Shown here: one piece after another, positions 1 to 5,421 of the stretch
Position numbering within the stretch: the first letter of the stretch is position 1
Layout of the letters: each line of letters opens with the position of its first letter
Assembly (NCBI GenBank): GCA_012799535.1
Contig: JAAZLB010000252.1
Location: 1 to 5,503 of the forward strand
Length of the DNA: 5,503 bases
Direction: 5' to 3'
Source: Bacillota bacterium
GTDB taxonomy: Bacteria; Bacillota; Limnochordia; Darwinibacteriales; Darwinibacteriaceae
Made by a program: the position numbers and the translations under genes
Notes under the pieces: generated by a model
What the model saw: only the letters and a program-made list of their open reading frames with translations
The model's database searches: none
Told to the model about the DNA's origin: nothing

Positions 1-45
1 GCTAGAACCAAGATGCGTCTCTTTGGTTCTGCTGGTAAGGCATAA
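1..45 (+). CDS. fba: 3' end of an upstream gene, probably class II fructose-bisphosphate aldolase
   Basis: Frame 1 is open from the window edge to a TAA at 43-45 and encodes the C-terminal residues ARTKMRLFGSAGKA. The ending MRLFGSAGKA resembles the C-terminus of many clostridial class II (zinc-dependent) fructose-1,6-bisphosphate aldolases, which interconvert fructose-1,6-bisphosphate with glyceraldehyde-3-phosphate and dihydroxyacetone phosphate in glycolysis. Aldolase genes lie close upstream of rho in several Firmicutes (fba, transaldolase, murA, glpX, rho), so the context agrees. Only 14 residues are visible and no catalytic residue can be checked, so the identification rests on a remembered C-terminal signature plus synteny. 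It is followed by a terminator-like hairpin. Confidence 0.5.
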   Translation, partial: ARTKMRLFGSAGKA

Positions 46-54
46 AAAGATCTT

Positions 55-83
55 AAAAGGGGAAGGTCACTCCTTCCCCTTTT
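55..83 (+). terminator. Perfect 12-bp hairpin between the aldolase-like gene and rho
   Basis: AAAAGGGGAAGG (55-66) pairs perfectly with CCTTCCCCTTTT (72-83) around a 5-nt loop (TCACT). The A-rich base of the 5' arm and T-run of the 3' arm are typical of an intrinsic terminator, but the T-run is only four bases and lies inside the stem. It ends 3 nt before the rho ribosome binding site, so it may act as a partial terminator or attenuator with read-through into rho. No separate rho promoter is visible after it. Confidence 0.72.
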
Positions 84-86
84 GCT

Positions 87-93
87 AAGGTGG
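87..93 (+). promoter_or_regulatory. Ribosome binding site fixing the TTG start of rho
   Basis: AAGGTGG lies 7 nt before the TTG at 101. An in-frame TAA at 86-88 rules out any start further upstream, and no ATG or GTG occurs before the conserved N-terminal domain, so the TTG is effectively forced. Confidence 0.8.
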
Positions 94-100
94 TGGCTGT

Positions 101-1372
101 TTGAATATTGCAGAGCTTGAATCGAAAACTGCTCATGAGTTACAGGATTTAGCCCGCGGCTTGGGAATTTCCGGTTTTACGCGGCTACGTAAGAAGGATT
201 TAATTATTGAGATTTTGAAACATGAGACCACTAAAGAGAATCTTCTGTTCATTAGCGGTATCTTAGAAATCACTAGTGAAGGCTATGGTTTTCTCCGGGT
301 AGATAATTATACACCAGGACCAGATGATGTCTATGTCTCTCCTTCGCAGATCCGTCGTTTTTCTATGCGGACTGGGGATGAGATTTTGGGGCAAGTGCGT
401 CCGCCAAAGGATGGGGAGCGCTATTTTGCTTTATTGCGAGTTTTAGCCATCAACCTGTCGGATCCGGATTTAGCCTCGAAGCGACCTTGTTTTGACGATT
501 TGACCCCCATTTACCCCAATCAACGTCTACATCTAGAGACTACTCCACTGAATTATTCCATGCGTTTGATGGACATATTATCTCCATTAGGTTTTGGTCA
601 GCGCGGTTTAATTGTTTCTCCACCGAAGGCGGGAAAGACCACAATTTTAAAGATGTTAGCGAATGCTATTGCAGAAAACCATCCTGATATGGAGATTATT
701 GTGTTACTTATTGATGAACGTCCAGAAGAAGTCACTGACATGGAACGTTCCGTGAATGGGGAAGTAATCAGTTCTACCTTCGATTTGCCTCCAGAAAACC
801 ACGTGCGGGTAGCGGATATTGTTTTAGCGAGGGCAAAAAGCCTAGTTGAATCAGGTAAAGATGTGGTCATTTTACTAGATAGTATTACCCGCCTAGCTCG
901 GGCCCACAATCTAATTGTTCCCCCTAGCGGGCGAACCCTATCAGGTGGTGTGGATCCAGCTGCCTTACATAGACCGAAACGCTTTTTTGGAGCTGCTCGT
1001 AAGTTGGAAGAGCAAGGCAGTCTAACAATCTTGGCCACCGCTTTAGTGGATACAGGCAGTCGGATGGATGATGTGATCTACGAAGAGTTTAAGGGTACCG
1101 GTAATATGGAGCTTCACCTAGATCGAAAACTTGCGGAACGGCGAATTTTCCCTGCTATTGATATTTATCGTTCAGGCACTAGGCGGGAAGAACTTTTGTT
1201 GAGTAAAGAAGAACTAGACGCTACTTGGGTTCTACGGAAAGCAATGGGTTCTTTAGGTCCTGCAGAAACTCTAGATTTATTATTAGATCGAATGACCCAT
1301 ACTAGAAGTAATCAGGAACTTTTAGAGCTAGTTACTAATTCAACTTTTGCGGATAATGTAAGAAACAAGTAA
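101..1372 (+). CDS. rho: Transcription termination factor Rho
   Basis: Rho is a hexameric RNA-dependent ATPase/helicase in the cytoplasm that binds nascent RNA and terminates transcription. The 423-residue length is typical (E. coli has 419). Domains in order: an N-terminal helical Rho_N/SAP-like segment (about 1-45); a cold-shock-type RNA-binding fold (about 48-120) with RNP1-like GYGFLR at 61-66; and a RecA-type motor (about 130-415). Visible motor motifs are Walker A PPKAGKTT (174-181), [11 protein letters not shown] (202-212) carrying the presumed catalytic Glu206, Walker [15 protein letters not shown] (255-268) with Asp260, the Q-loop region [10 protein letters not shown] (276-285), the R-loop region FKGTGN (330-335), and Arg361 at the arginine-finger position. 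Residues equivalent to bicyclomycin contacts, such as Arg207 and Ser261, are kept, so sensitivity is expected. There is no large N-terminal insertion like those of some Actinobacteria and clostridia. Translation starts at TTG, which may keep expression low. Confidence 0.98.
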   Translation: MNIAELESKTAHELQDLARGLGISGFTRLRKKDLIIEILKHETTKENLLFISGILEITSEGYGFLRVDNYTPGPDDVYVSPSQIRRFSMRTGDEILGQVRPPKDGERYFALLRVLAINLSDPDLASKRPCFDDLTPIYPNQRLHLETTPLNYSMRLMDILSPLGFGQRGLIVSPPKAGKTTILKMLANAIAENHPDMEIIVLLIDERPEEVTDMERSVNGEVISSTFDLPPENHVRVADIVLARAKSLVESGKDVVILLDSITRLARAHNLIVPPSGRTLSGGVDPAALHRPKRFFGAARKLEEQGSLTILATALVDTGSRMDDVIYEEFKGTGNMELHLDRKLAERRIFPAIDIYRSGTRREELLLSKEELDATWVLRKAMGSLGPAETLDLLLDRMTHTRSNQELLELVTNSTFADNVRNK

Positions 1373-1423
1373 AAGGATTTTCTAATTCGGCGTCGAAGAT
1401 TTCAAAGTGAGTTATTGCCAGTC

Positions 1424-1431
1424 GAGGGAGG
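1424..1431 (+). promoter_or_regulatory. Ribosome binding site deciding the start of the M23 peptidase gene
   Basis: GAGGGAGG lies 7 nt before the ATG at 1439. The frame also contains an upstream TTG at 1415, but translating from there would place this Shine-Dalgarno sequence inside the coding region and add eight residues ahead of the membrane anchor, so ATG 1439 is preferred. Confidence 0.85.
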
Positions 1432-1438
1432 ATTTAGT

Positions 1439-2536
1439 ATGTGGAGGCGTGTGATCCGCAGCCGGGGGTTTATTTTACTAATTTTTATGATTATCTTTAG
1501 CTTCGGGATCCTAGGTCAAGTGGACACCAGGATGCATATTGGGGGAAGCGACTGGGATCTAGACAGCTTGATCTACATTAATATTGACGATTTTATTGTG
1601 GATGAAACAACTGTCACAAACACAGTTTCTCTCGACGGAATTATGAGTGCCCAACCTCAACCTGAACTACCCGTAGAAGTGGGAGCGGATCTGGATGTTC
1701 AGGTGGGGGTTAAGCAACCGGTAGCTACATCAGCACCGATACAAGAAGCCAATAGTAAAGAGGAGGTTGTACCACCTGTAGCAGAACCTCCTAAGGTTGA
1801 AGAAAAGAAGGAAGAAAGACCAACAATTTTTGTCCACAAAGTGCATCCAGGAGAAACTTTGTGGGATATAGCTAATGCTTACGGAATTACGGTTGATACT
1901 ATTTTATCTGCCAATGATCTAAGAGATCCTAACCGGATTTCTATTGGGCAAGAATTACAGATTCTTTCTGTGAAAGGTGTTCTCCATAGTGTGGCCACAG
2001 GGGAAAGCCTCTGGGAGATCGCAGAACGTTATAAAATCTCCATGGATGAAATCGCCCAAGCGAATTCCATTTCAGATCCTAGTAGGTTACAACCGAACAC
2101 AAAAATTGTAATTCCTGGTGCCACCCGCTTAATGCCCCGGGATGTCTTGATTGTGAATGGTCAATTGCAAAAGGCCTTTGATTGGCCTACGAGGGGAAGA
2201 ATCTCTTCGCCTTTTGGACCGCGCTGGGGTAAGATGCATAATGGCTTAGACATTGCGGTGCCAACAGGGACTCCTATTAAAGCAGCGGCTGATGGTCGGG
2301 TAACCTTTGCTGGTTGGAATGGTGGCTATGGCATTTTAGTCATTGTTGACCACGGTAATGGTGTGGAGACTCGTTACGCCCACAATTCACGGGTAAATGT
2401 GAAAGTGGGGCAAAAGGTAGAACGGGGACAAATTGTTTCTTATAGTGGAAATACTGGTGTTTCCACCGGTCCTCACCTCCACTTTGAGATTCGTTACCGT
2501 AATAACCCTGTGAACCCTCAAACTTATTTGAAATAA
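1439..2536 (+). CDS. Membrane-anchored LysM-LysM-M23 family peptidoglycan endopeptidase
   Basis: This 365-residue protein is predicted to act outside the membrane on the cell wall. The N-terminus has basic residues (MWRRVIRSR) and then a hydrophobic segment at about 10-25, read as an uncleaved signal anchor. A low-complexity Pro/Glu/Lys/Val-rich linker runs to about residue 130. Two LysM domains follow at about 130-176 and 180-226, each with the GETLWDIA or GESLWEIA pattern that binds N-acetylglucosamine-containing glycan. The C-terminal M23 (LytM/DD-endopeptidase) domain at about 248-361 keeps every expected zinc and catalytic residue: HNGLD (His267, Asp271), YAH (His315) and HLHFE (His346, His348). 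It should therefore be an active enzyme cutting peptide cross-links, unlike the degenerate activator type (EnvC, NlpD). It follows rho by 66 nt with no terminator or promoter seen, so co-transcription is likely. The exact bond cut and any role in division or sporulation cannot be told from sequence. Confidence 0.93.
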   Translation: MWRRVIRSRGFILLIFMIIFSFGILGQVDTRMHIGGSDWDLDSLIYINIDDFIVDETTVTNTVSLDGIMSAQPQPELPVEVGADLDVQVGVKQPVATSAPIQEANSKEEVVPPVAEPPKVEEKKEERPTIFVHKVHPGETLWDIANAYGITVDTILSANDLRDPNRISIGQELQILSVKGVLHSVATGESLWEIAERYKISMDEIAQANSISDPSRLQPNTKIVIPGATRLMPRDVLIVNGQLQKAFDWPTRGRISSPFGPRWGKMHNGLDIAVPTGTPIKAAADGRVTFAGWNGGYGILVIVDHGNGVETRYAHNSRVNVKVGQKVERGQIVSYSGNTGVSTGPHLHFEIRYRNNPVNPQTYLK

Positions 2537-2551
2537 CTAGGTTCTAATTTA

Positions 2552-2580
2552 TTGCCAGAGTGACCAGACTGTGTTATAAT
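2552..2580 (+). promoter_or_regulatory. Sigma-A type extended -10 promoter for rpmE
   Basis: The -35 box TTGCCA (2552-2557) and a perfect -10 TATAAT (2575-2580) are separated by 17 nt, with TG one base before the -10 (2572-2573). Transcription should begin near 2587, giving a leader of about 38 nt. The spacer holds two near-identical octamers, CCAGAGTG (2555-2562) and CCAGACTG (2564-2571). The promoter lies just after the peptidase stop codon and lets rpmE be expressed apart from rho. Confidence 0.88.
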
Positions 2581-2610
2581 ATTTTTTGGTTTTAGCCAGC
2601 AACGATAGTG

Positions 2611-2616
2611 AGGTGA
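2611..2616 (+). promoter_or_regulatory. Ribosome binding site deciding the rpmE start
   Basis: AGGTGA lies 8 nt before ATG 2625. The alternative in-frame TTG at 2586 falls essentially on the predicted transcription start and would add 13 residues absent from normal L31, so it is rejected. Confidence 0.8.
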
Positions 2617-2624
2617 ATGCGAAC

Positions 2625-2837
2625 ATGAAAGCTGATATCCATCCAGAATATGGGAAGAGTGTTGTGACCTGTTCCTGTGGCGAAACATTTGAAACTGGAT
2701 CCACAAAGAAAGAGATCAAGGTGGAAGTGTGTTCCAAATGTCACCCCTTCTACACTGGTCAAAGACAAACCTTGAGTAACACCGGTGGGCGTGTAGAACG
2801 TTTCTTAACCAGGTACAACATGAAAGATAAAAACTAA
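2625..2837 (+). CDS. rpmE: Large ribosomal subunit protein L31 (bL31), zinc-binding type
   Basis: This 70-residue protein has the normal bL31 length and begins [10 protein letters not shown], a family hallmark. bL31 is a component of the 50S subunit that helps bridge it to the 30S subunit. Four cysteines at 16, 18, 36 and 39 (CSC and CSKC) form the zinc-binding set of the C+ paralogue, followed by the conserved HPFYTGQ (40-46) and a basic tail with RVERF (56-60). The C+ form is normally used when zinc is plentiful, with a cysteine-free paralogue replacing it under zinc starvation. No AT-rich Zur-like dyad is seen at its promoter. Placement close behind rho is a common Firmicutes arrangement. 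The gene has its own promoter and terminator and probably forms a one-gene transcript. Confidence 0.97.
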   Translation: MKADIHPEYGKSVVTCSCGETFETGSTKKEIKVEVCSKCHPFYTGQRQTLSNTGGRVERFLTRYNMKDKN

Positions 2838-2847
2838 GTTAAACACA

Positions 2848-2874
2848 AAGAGCAGGGGAAGCCCTGCTTTTTTT
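2848..2874 (+). terminator. Intrinsic terminator after rpmE
   Basis: AGCAGGG (2851-2857) pairs with CCCTGCT (2862-2868) around the tetraloop GAAG. The stem can extend by AAG (2848-2850) pairing with TTT. A run of seven T (2868-2874) completes a textbook rho-independent terminator. It ends 5 nt before the dusB Shine-Dalgarno sequence, so dusB depends on read-through or on a promoter I cannot see. Confidence 0.93.
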
Positions 2875-2892
2875 GTTGGAAGGAGGAGCGCA

Positions 2893-3822
2893 ATGGGGGT
2901 CTTTTTAGCACCCATGGCGGGGGTAACGGATCTACCTTTTAGAATCTTGGCAAGGGAGTATGGAGCGGACTTGGGAGTAAGTGAAATGGTTTCTGCTCAA
3001 GCCTTGGTCTATGATAACCAAAGAACTTTTCGCATGATTACAATTGATCCTAGGGAGAGGCCTGTGGCTATTCAACTCTTTGGTCATGATCCTCAAGTAA
3101 TGGCCCAGGCGGCCAAAATTGTCTGGGAAACGGTGGCTCCTGAAATGATCGATTTGAATTTTGGCTGTCCTACCCCGAAGATTGTCAAAAATGGGGATGG
3201 TTCGGCCTTAATGAAAGACCCTCCCTTATTAGCGGCTATAGCTGCTGCAGTTGTGGAGGCAGTACCCATTCCTGTAACTGCCAAGATTCGTTTGGGTTGG
3301 GATCAGGAGAGTGTTAACTGTGTGGAAGTTTGTCAACGCCTTGAAGAAACTGGAGTGCATTGGATCACGGTACATGGACGGACGAGAGAGCAATTCTATG
3401 GGGGTAAGGCAGACTGGAGTTGGATTGCTCGAATTAAAGAAGCTACAAGCATTCCTATTGTAGGTAATGGAGATGTTTTTTCTAGGGAGGATGCCCAGAA
3501 TTTGATTACTCAAACCAACTGTGACCATATTGCTATAGGTCGTGGTGCCCAAGGGAACCCCTGGATTTTTGCACAAATTAAAGCCTGGCTAGAAGAGGGG
3601 CGAATCATTGCCGAACCTACAGTAGAAGAGCGAATTGCTCTAGCCCTGCGCCATTTGCAGATGAAAGTAGAGTATTCTGGAGAATACATCGGTATTAGGG
3701 AAATGCGTCCCCATCTGGCTTGGTATCTTAAGGGTATCCCCTATTCCGCCGAGACTAGGCGCCTCATTAATACTACTACTACACTTGCAGATATGGAAAG
3801 ACTCCTAAAAGAATTGTTGTAG
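2893..3822 (+). CDS. dusB: tRNA-dihydrouridine synthase, DusB-like
   Basis: This FMN-dependent enzyme reduces specific uridines in the tRNA D-loop to 5,6-dihydrouridine using NAD(P)H. The 309-residue protein has an N-terminal TIM barrel (about 1-240) and a C-terminal helical tRNA-binding domain (about 245-309). Visible motifs are APMAGVTD (6-13, FMN binding), NFGCPTPKIVKNGDGSALM (89-107) with presumed catalytic Cys92, TAKIRLGW (129-136) with FMN-contacting Lys131, VHGRT (160-164), GNGD (191-194), and the phosphate-binding GRGAQGNPW (216-224). The NFGCP...KNGDGSALM signature favours DusB over DusA or DusC. The protein starts almost directly at the first barrel strand, lacking roughly ten residues common at DusB N-termini. 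AAGGAGG at 2880-2886, 6 nt before the ATG, and no earlier in-frame start after the terminator support this start. There is no dedicated promoter in the 18-nt gap after the rpmE terminator. Confidence 0.96.
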   Translation: MGVFLAPMAGVTDLPFRILAREYGADLGVSEMVSAQALVYDNQRTFRMITIDPRERPVAIQLFGHDPQVMAQAAKIVWETVAPEMIDLNFGCPTPKIVKNGDGSALMKDPPLLAAIAAAVVEAVPIPVTAKIRLGWDQESVNCVEVCQRLEETGVHWITVHGRTREQFYGGKADWSWIARIKEATSIPIVGNGDVFSREDAQNLITQTNCDHIAIGRGAQGNPWIFAQIKAWLEEGRIIAEPTVEERIALALRHLQMKVEYSGEYIGIREMRPHLAWYLKGIPYSAETRRLINTTTTLADMERLLKELL

Positions 3823-3845
3823 ATAGAATCCTGACATGATATAAT
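3817..3845 (+). promoter_or_regulatory. Extended -10 promoter for the regulator/dehydrogenase-like operon
   Basis: A perfect TATAAT (3840-3845) is preceded by TG at 3837-3838, and a weak -35 (TTGTAG, 3817-3822) lies 17 nt upstream. The -35 overlaps the last codons of dusB. Transcription should begin near 3852, inside the repeat described next. The poor -35 is offset by the extended -10. No terminator is seen between dusB and this promoter. Confidence 0.78.
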
Positions 3846-3867
3846 CATTGTGTACACATTGTGCACA
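3846..3867 (+). repeat. Tandem 11-bp repeat with two palindromes at the predicted +1, likely operator
   Basis: CATTGTGTACA (3846-3856) is directly followed by CATTGTGCACA (3857-3867), differing at one base. Within them are the palindromes TGTGTACACA (3849-3858) and TGTGCACA (3860-3867), whose centres are 10 bp apart, about one helical turn. The block starts right after the -10 box and covers the predicted transcription start, where a bound repressor would block transcription. The natural candidate is the helix-turn-helix protein encoded 22 nt downstream. Binding is inferred. Confidence 0.65.
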
Positions 3868-3876
3868 TCGTAGGAA

Positions 3877-3882
3877 AAGGGG
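3877..3882 (+). promoter_or_regulatory. Ribosome binding site deciding the GTG start of the regulator
   Basis: AAGGGG lies 7 nt before GTG 3890. It is only 1 nt from the in-frame GTG at 3884. An in-frame TTG at 3848 is within the operator-like repeat and ahead of the predicted transcript start, so neither is favoured. Confidence 0.65.
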
Positions 3883-3889
3883 TGTGGAA

Positions 3890-4420
3890 GTGGCTGGGTT
3901 TTTTCGGATCGGTGACAAACTACTCAACCGGAATAAACTAGACCGTACCATTGACCGCATTTTCGATTTACGGGTGTCTGGGATTTCCCAACAAGAGGTG
4001 GCCCAACGGGTTGGTTGCGACCGTTCGTTTGTTTCCCGTCTTGAAAGTCTAGCTGAAGTACGTAAGGGCGGTAGTCTAGCCGTTATTGGCTTTCCCCTAG
4101 TTAATACAGAGGAAATTGAGAAGCTCTGTTCGGAATTGGGGGTAGAGTATACCCTGCTCATGAATGATGAGGAGCGTTGGAGGGTCATTCAATCCTTTGA
4201 TGGAGAAAATCTGCTAAATTGGCTCATGAAGATCATGGTGGATATGAGTGATTATGATTATGTGATTATGATCGGTTCTGATATGAGAATTCGTCTAGCT
4301 GAAGCAATTCTCGGTGAGAAGGTTTTTGGGATCATGATAGGCGAATCGCCCATTCAAGAAGACCACTATTTAAGCCCTGACAAACTACGGAAACTCATCA
4401 CTTCGATCAAAGGGGATTAG
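3890..4420 (+). CDS. Helix-turn-helix transcriptional regulator with C-terminal alpha/beta domain
   Basis: Using GTG 3890 the product is 176 residues and probably a cytoplasmic DNA-binding protein. A predicted helix-turn-helix lies at about 33-55 (SQQEVAQRVGCDRSFVSRLE), with the QQEVA and SFVSRL spacing of XRE/Cro-like recognition helices. From about residue 60 (GGSLAVIGFP) it has alternating hydrophobic strands and helices, including DYDYVIMIGSDMRIRLAEAILG at about 121-142, reminiscent of a small Rossmann-like sensing domain. I do not recognise the ligand and see no metal-binding cluster or phosphoacceptor motif. The next gene starts 3 nt after its stop, so the two should be made together, and the tandem palindromes at its promoter suggest autoregulation. 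The C-terminal half may sense a metabolite handled by the downstream protein, but that is inference. Confidence 0.75.
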   Translation: MAGFFRIGDKLLNRNKLDRTIDRIFDLRVSGISQQEVAQRVGCDRSFVSRLESLAEVRKGGSLAVIGFPLVNTEEIEKLCSELGVEYTLLMNDEERWRVIQSFDGENLLNWLMKIMVDMSDYDYVIMIGSDMRIRLAEAILGEKVFGIMIGESPIQEDHYLSPDKLRKLITSIKGD

Positions 4421-4423
4421 ACC

Positions 4424-5335
4424 ATGAGGCGGATAGTAAGTGTAAGTATCGGCTCTTCCCAAAGGGATAGTCAAGCGATCATCAACGTCTGCGGTGAGGA
4501 CTTTTCTATAGAACGAATCGGAACAGATGGTGACATTCAAAAGGCTATTGCCCTCCTTCAAGAGTTAGATGGTAAGGTGGCTGCTTTTGGTATGGGCGGA
4601 ATTGACCTTTATTTATGGGGTGGGAATCGGCGTTTCATCTTAAGGGAAGCGAAAAAGATTGCCCGAGCGCCAAAAATTACACCTATTGTTGATGGCTCCG
4701 GTTTGAAGAATACTTTAGAACGTAGGGCCATTCAGTCTTTGGCTGAAAAAAACCCAGAGATGTTCCAAGGCAAACGGGTTCTTTTAACCTGTGCAGTGGA
4801 TCGCTTCGGTATGGCCCAGGCTTTACAAGAAACTGAGAGCGAAGTTCTTTACGGGGATTTCATGTTCATCCTTGGTTTGCCACTACCAATTTATAAGCTG
4901 AAGGCTTTGGAAAGTGCAGTGGCGATCTTTGCCCCCATGGTAGTCCAATTACCCTTCAAATGGCTTTATCCCATTGGTGCCAAACAAGAAGAGTCTCCTA
5001 ATAAATATAAGTTTGCCCAGTACTACCAATGGGCTGATATTATCGCAGGAGACTACCACATGATTCGTAAGTATATGCCCGATGACCTAACGGGTAAAAC
5101 TTTGATTACAAACACAATCACACCAGCCGATTTGGAGTTTTTAGCAGAGAGGCATATTCAGGAATTAATCACCACTACACCGAGCATAGATGGACGTTCT
5201 TTCGGTACTAATGTTATGGAAGGTTTACTTGTGGCCCTTTTAGATAAGCCCTTAGCTGAAATTACTCCAGATGACTATAATCGGATGTTGGATAAAATTG
5301 GTTTTACACCTCGGCGGGAGCTAATCGGTGTATAA
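4424..5335 (+). CDS. Conserved protein of uncertain function, of the type annotated quinate 5-dehydrogenase
   Basis: This 303-residue protein looks soluble, with no signal peptide or clear membrane segment. It resembles a Firmicutes family that I recall being labelled quinate 5-dehydrogenase, which would oxidise quinate to 3-dehydroquinate with NAD(P), but the sequence does not prove this: I see no clear GxGxxG nucleotide motif and no recognisable shikimate-dehydrogenase Lys/Asp pair in context. Distinctive segments are SVSIGSSQRD (6-15), RIGTDGD (31-37), FGMGGIDLYLWGG (55-67), PIVDGSGLKNTLER (87-100), a Rossmann-like strand-helix KRVLLTCAVDRFGMAQALQE (117-136), LGLPLPI (150-156), and DGRSFGTNVMEGLLVAL (256-272). 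Its Shine-Dalgarno sequence (AAAGGGG, 4409-4415) lies inside the end of the regulator gene, and only 3 nt separate stop and start, indicating translational coupling. Neighbours give no pathway context for quinate or shikimate use. The family is conserved-looking but the biochemical function is open. Confidence 0.7.
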   Translation: MRRIVSVSIGSSQRDSQAIINVCGEDFSIERIGTDGDIQKAIALLQELDGKVAAFGMGGIDLYLWGGNRRFILREAKKIARAPKITPIVDGSGLKNTLERRAIQSLAEKNPEMFQGKRVLLTCAVDRFGMAQALQETESEVLYGDFMFILGLPLPIYKLKALESAVAIFAPMVVQLPFKWLYPIGAKQEESPNKYKFAQYYQWADIIAGDYHMIRKYMPDDLTGKTLITNTITPADLEFLAERHIQELITTTPSIDGRSFGTNVMEGLLVALLDKPLAEITPDDYNRMLDKIGFTPRRELIGV

Positions 5336-5360
5336 GCCAGGTTGAACCCACGAATATGGC

Positions 5361-5409
5361 AAAAAGGGGCTCGTCAGAGGTGGTTCCACGTCTTGACATC
5401 CCTTTTTTT
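5361..5409 (+). terminator. Imperfect terminator-like hairpin after the dehydrogenase-like gene
   Basis: AAAAAGGG (5361-5368) pairs with CCCTTTTT (5400-5407), and the T-run continues to 5409 (seven T). Inside, GTCA (5373-5376) pairs with TGAC (5394-5397) and GTGG (5380-5383) with CCAC (5386-5389), with mismatches between. The whole folds as a long, interrupted stem ending in a T-tract, consistent with a rho-independent terminator 25 nt after the stop codon. The central loop is tight and the stem interrupted, so strength is uncertain. Confidence 0.6.
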
Positions 5410-5421
5410 GTTACTTATAAT
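5393..5421 (+). promoter_or_regulatory. Perfect consensus sigma-A promoter for a gene beyond the window
   Basis: TTGACA (5393-5398) and TATAAT (5416-5421) are separated by exactly 17 nt, a full match to the housekeeping consensus. The spacer carries seven T (5403-5409). Transcription should begin near 5428. This is the strongest-looking promoter in the window, and its -35 lies inside the 3' arm of the preceding terminator-like hairpin. Confidence 0.9.

Noticed and set aside
598..1038. A 146-codon open frame on the - strand inside rho
   Set aside because: It lies opposite the highly conserved Rho motor domain, has no convincing ribosome binding site or recognisable domain, and its composition mirrors the rho codons.
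1386..1397. A short dyad (TTCG with CGAA) between rho and the peptidase gene
   Set aside because: The 4-bp stem lacks a T-run and is too weak to be a terminator.
2524..2737. Two overlapping - strand open frames of about 60 codons over the rpmE promoter and gene
   Set aside because: They lie opposite a strong + strand promoter and a confident ribosomal protein gene, and neither resembles a known protein.
3093..3576. Open frames of 63 and 115 codons on the - strand inside dusB
   Set aside because: They are antisense to conserved DusB motifs, overlap each other in different frames, and show no domain or start signal.
3848..3889. An N-terminal extension of the regulator from TTG 3848, giving a CxxC motif (MCTHCAH)
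   Set aside because: The apparent cysteine pair is a by-product of the tandem operator repeat. The TTG lies upstream of the predicted transcription start, has no ribosome binding site, and GTG 3890 has a well-spaced one.
3805..4188. A 127-codon - strand open frame opposite the regulator
   Set aside because: It is Ser/Arg-rich as expected of a shadow frame, crosses the promoter and operator region, and has no family resemblance.
5377..5391. A T-box-like sequence (GAGGTGGTTCCACGT) resembling the antiterminator consensus
   Set aside because: The key TGGNACC core is altered, the sequence is only about 40 nt from the preceding stop codon with no room for Stem I and a specifier loop, and it lies upstream of the promoter at 5393 rather than downstream of one.
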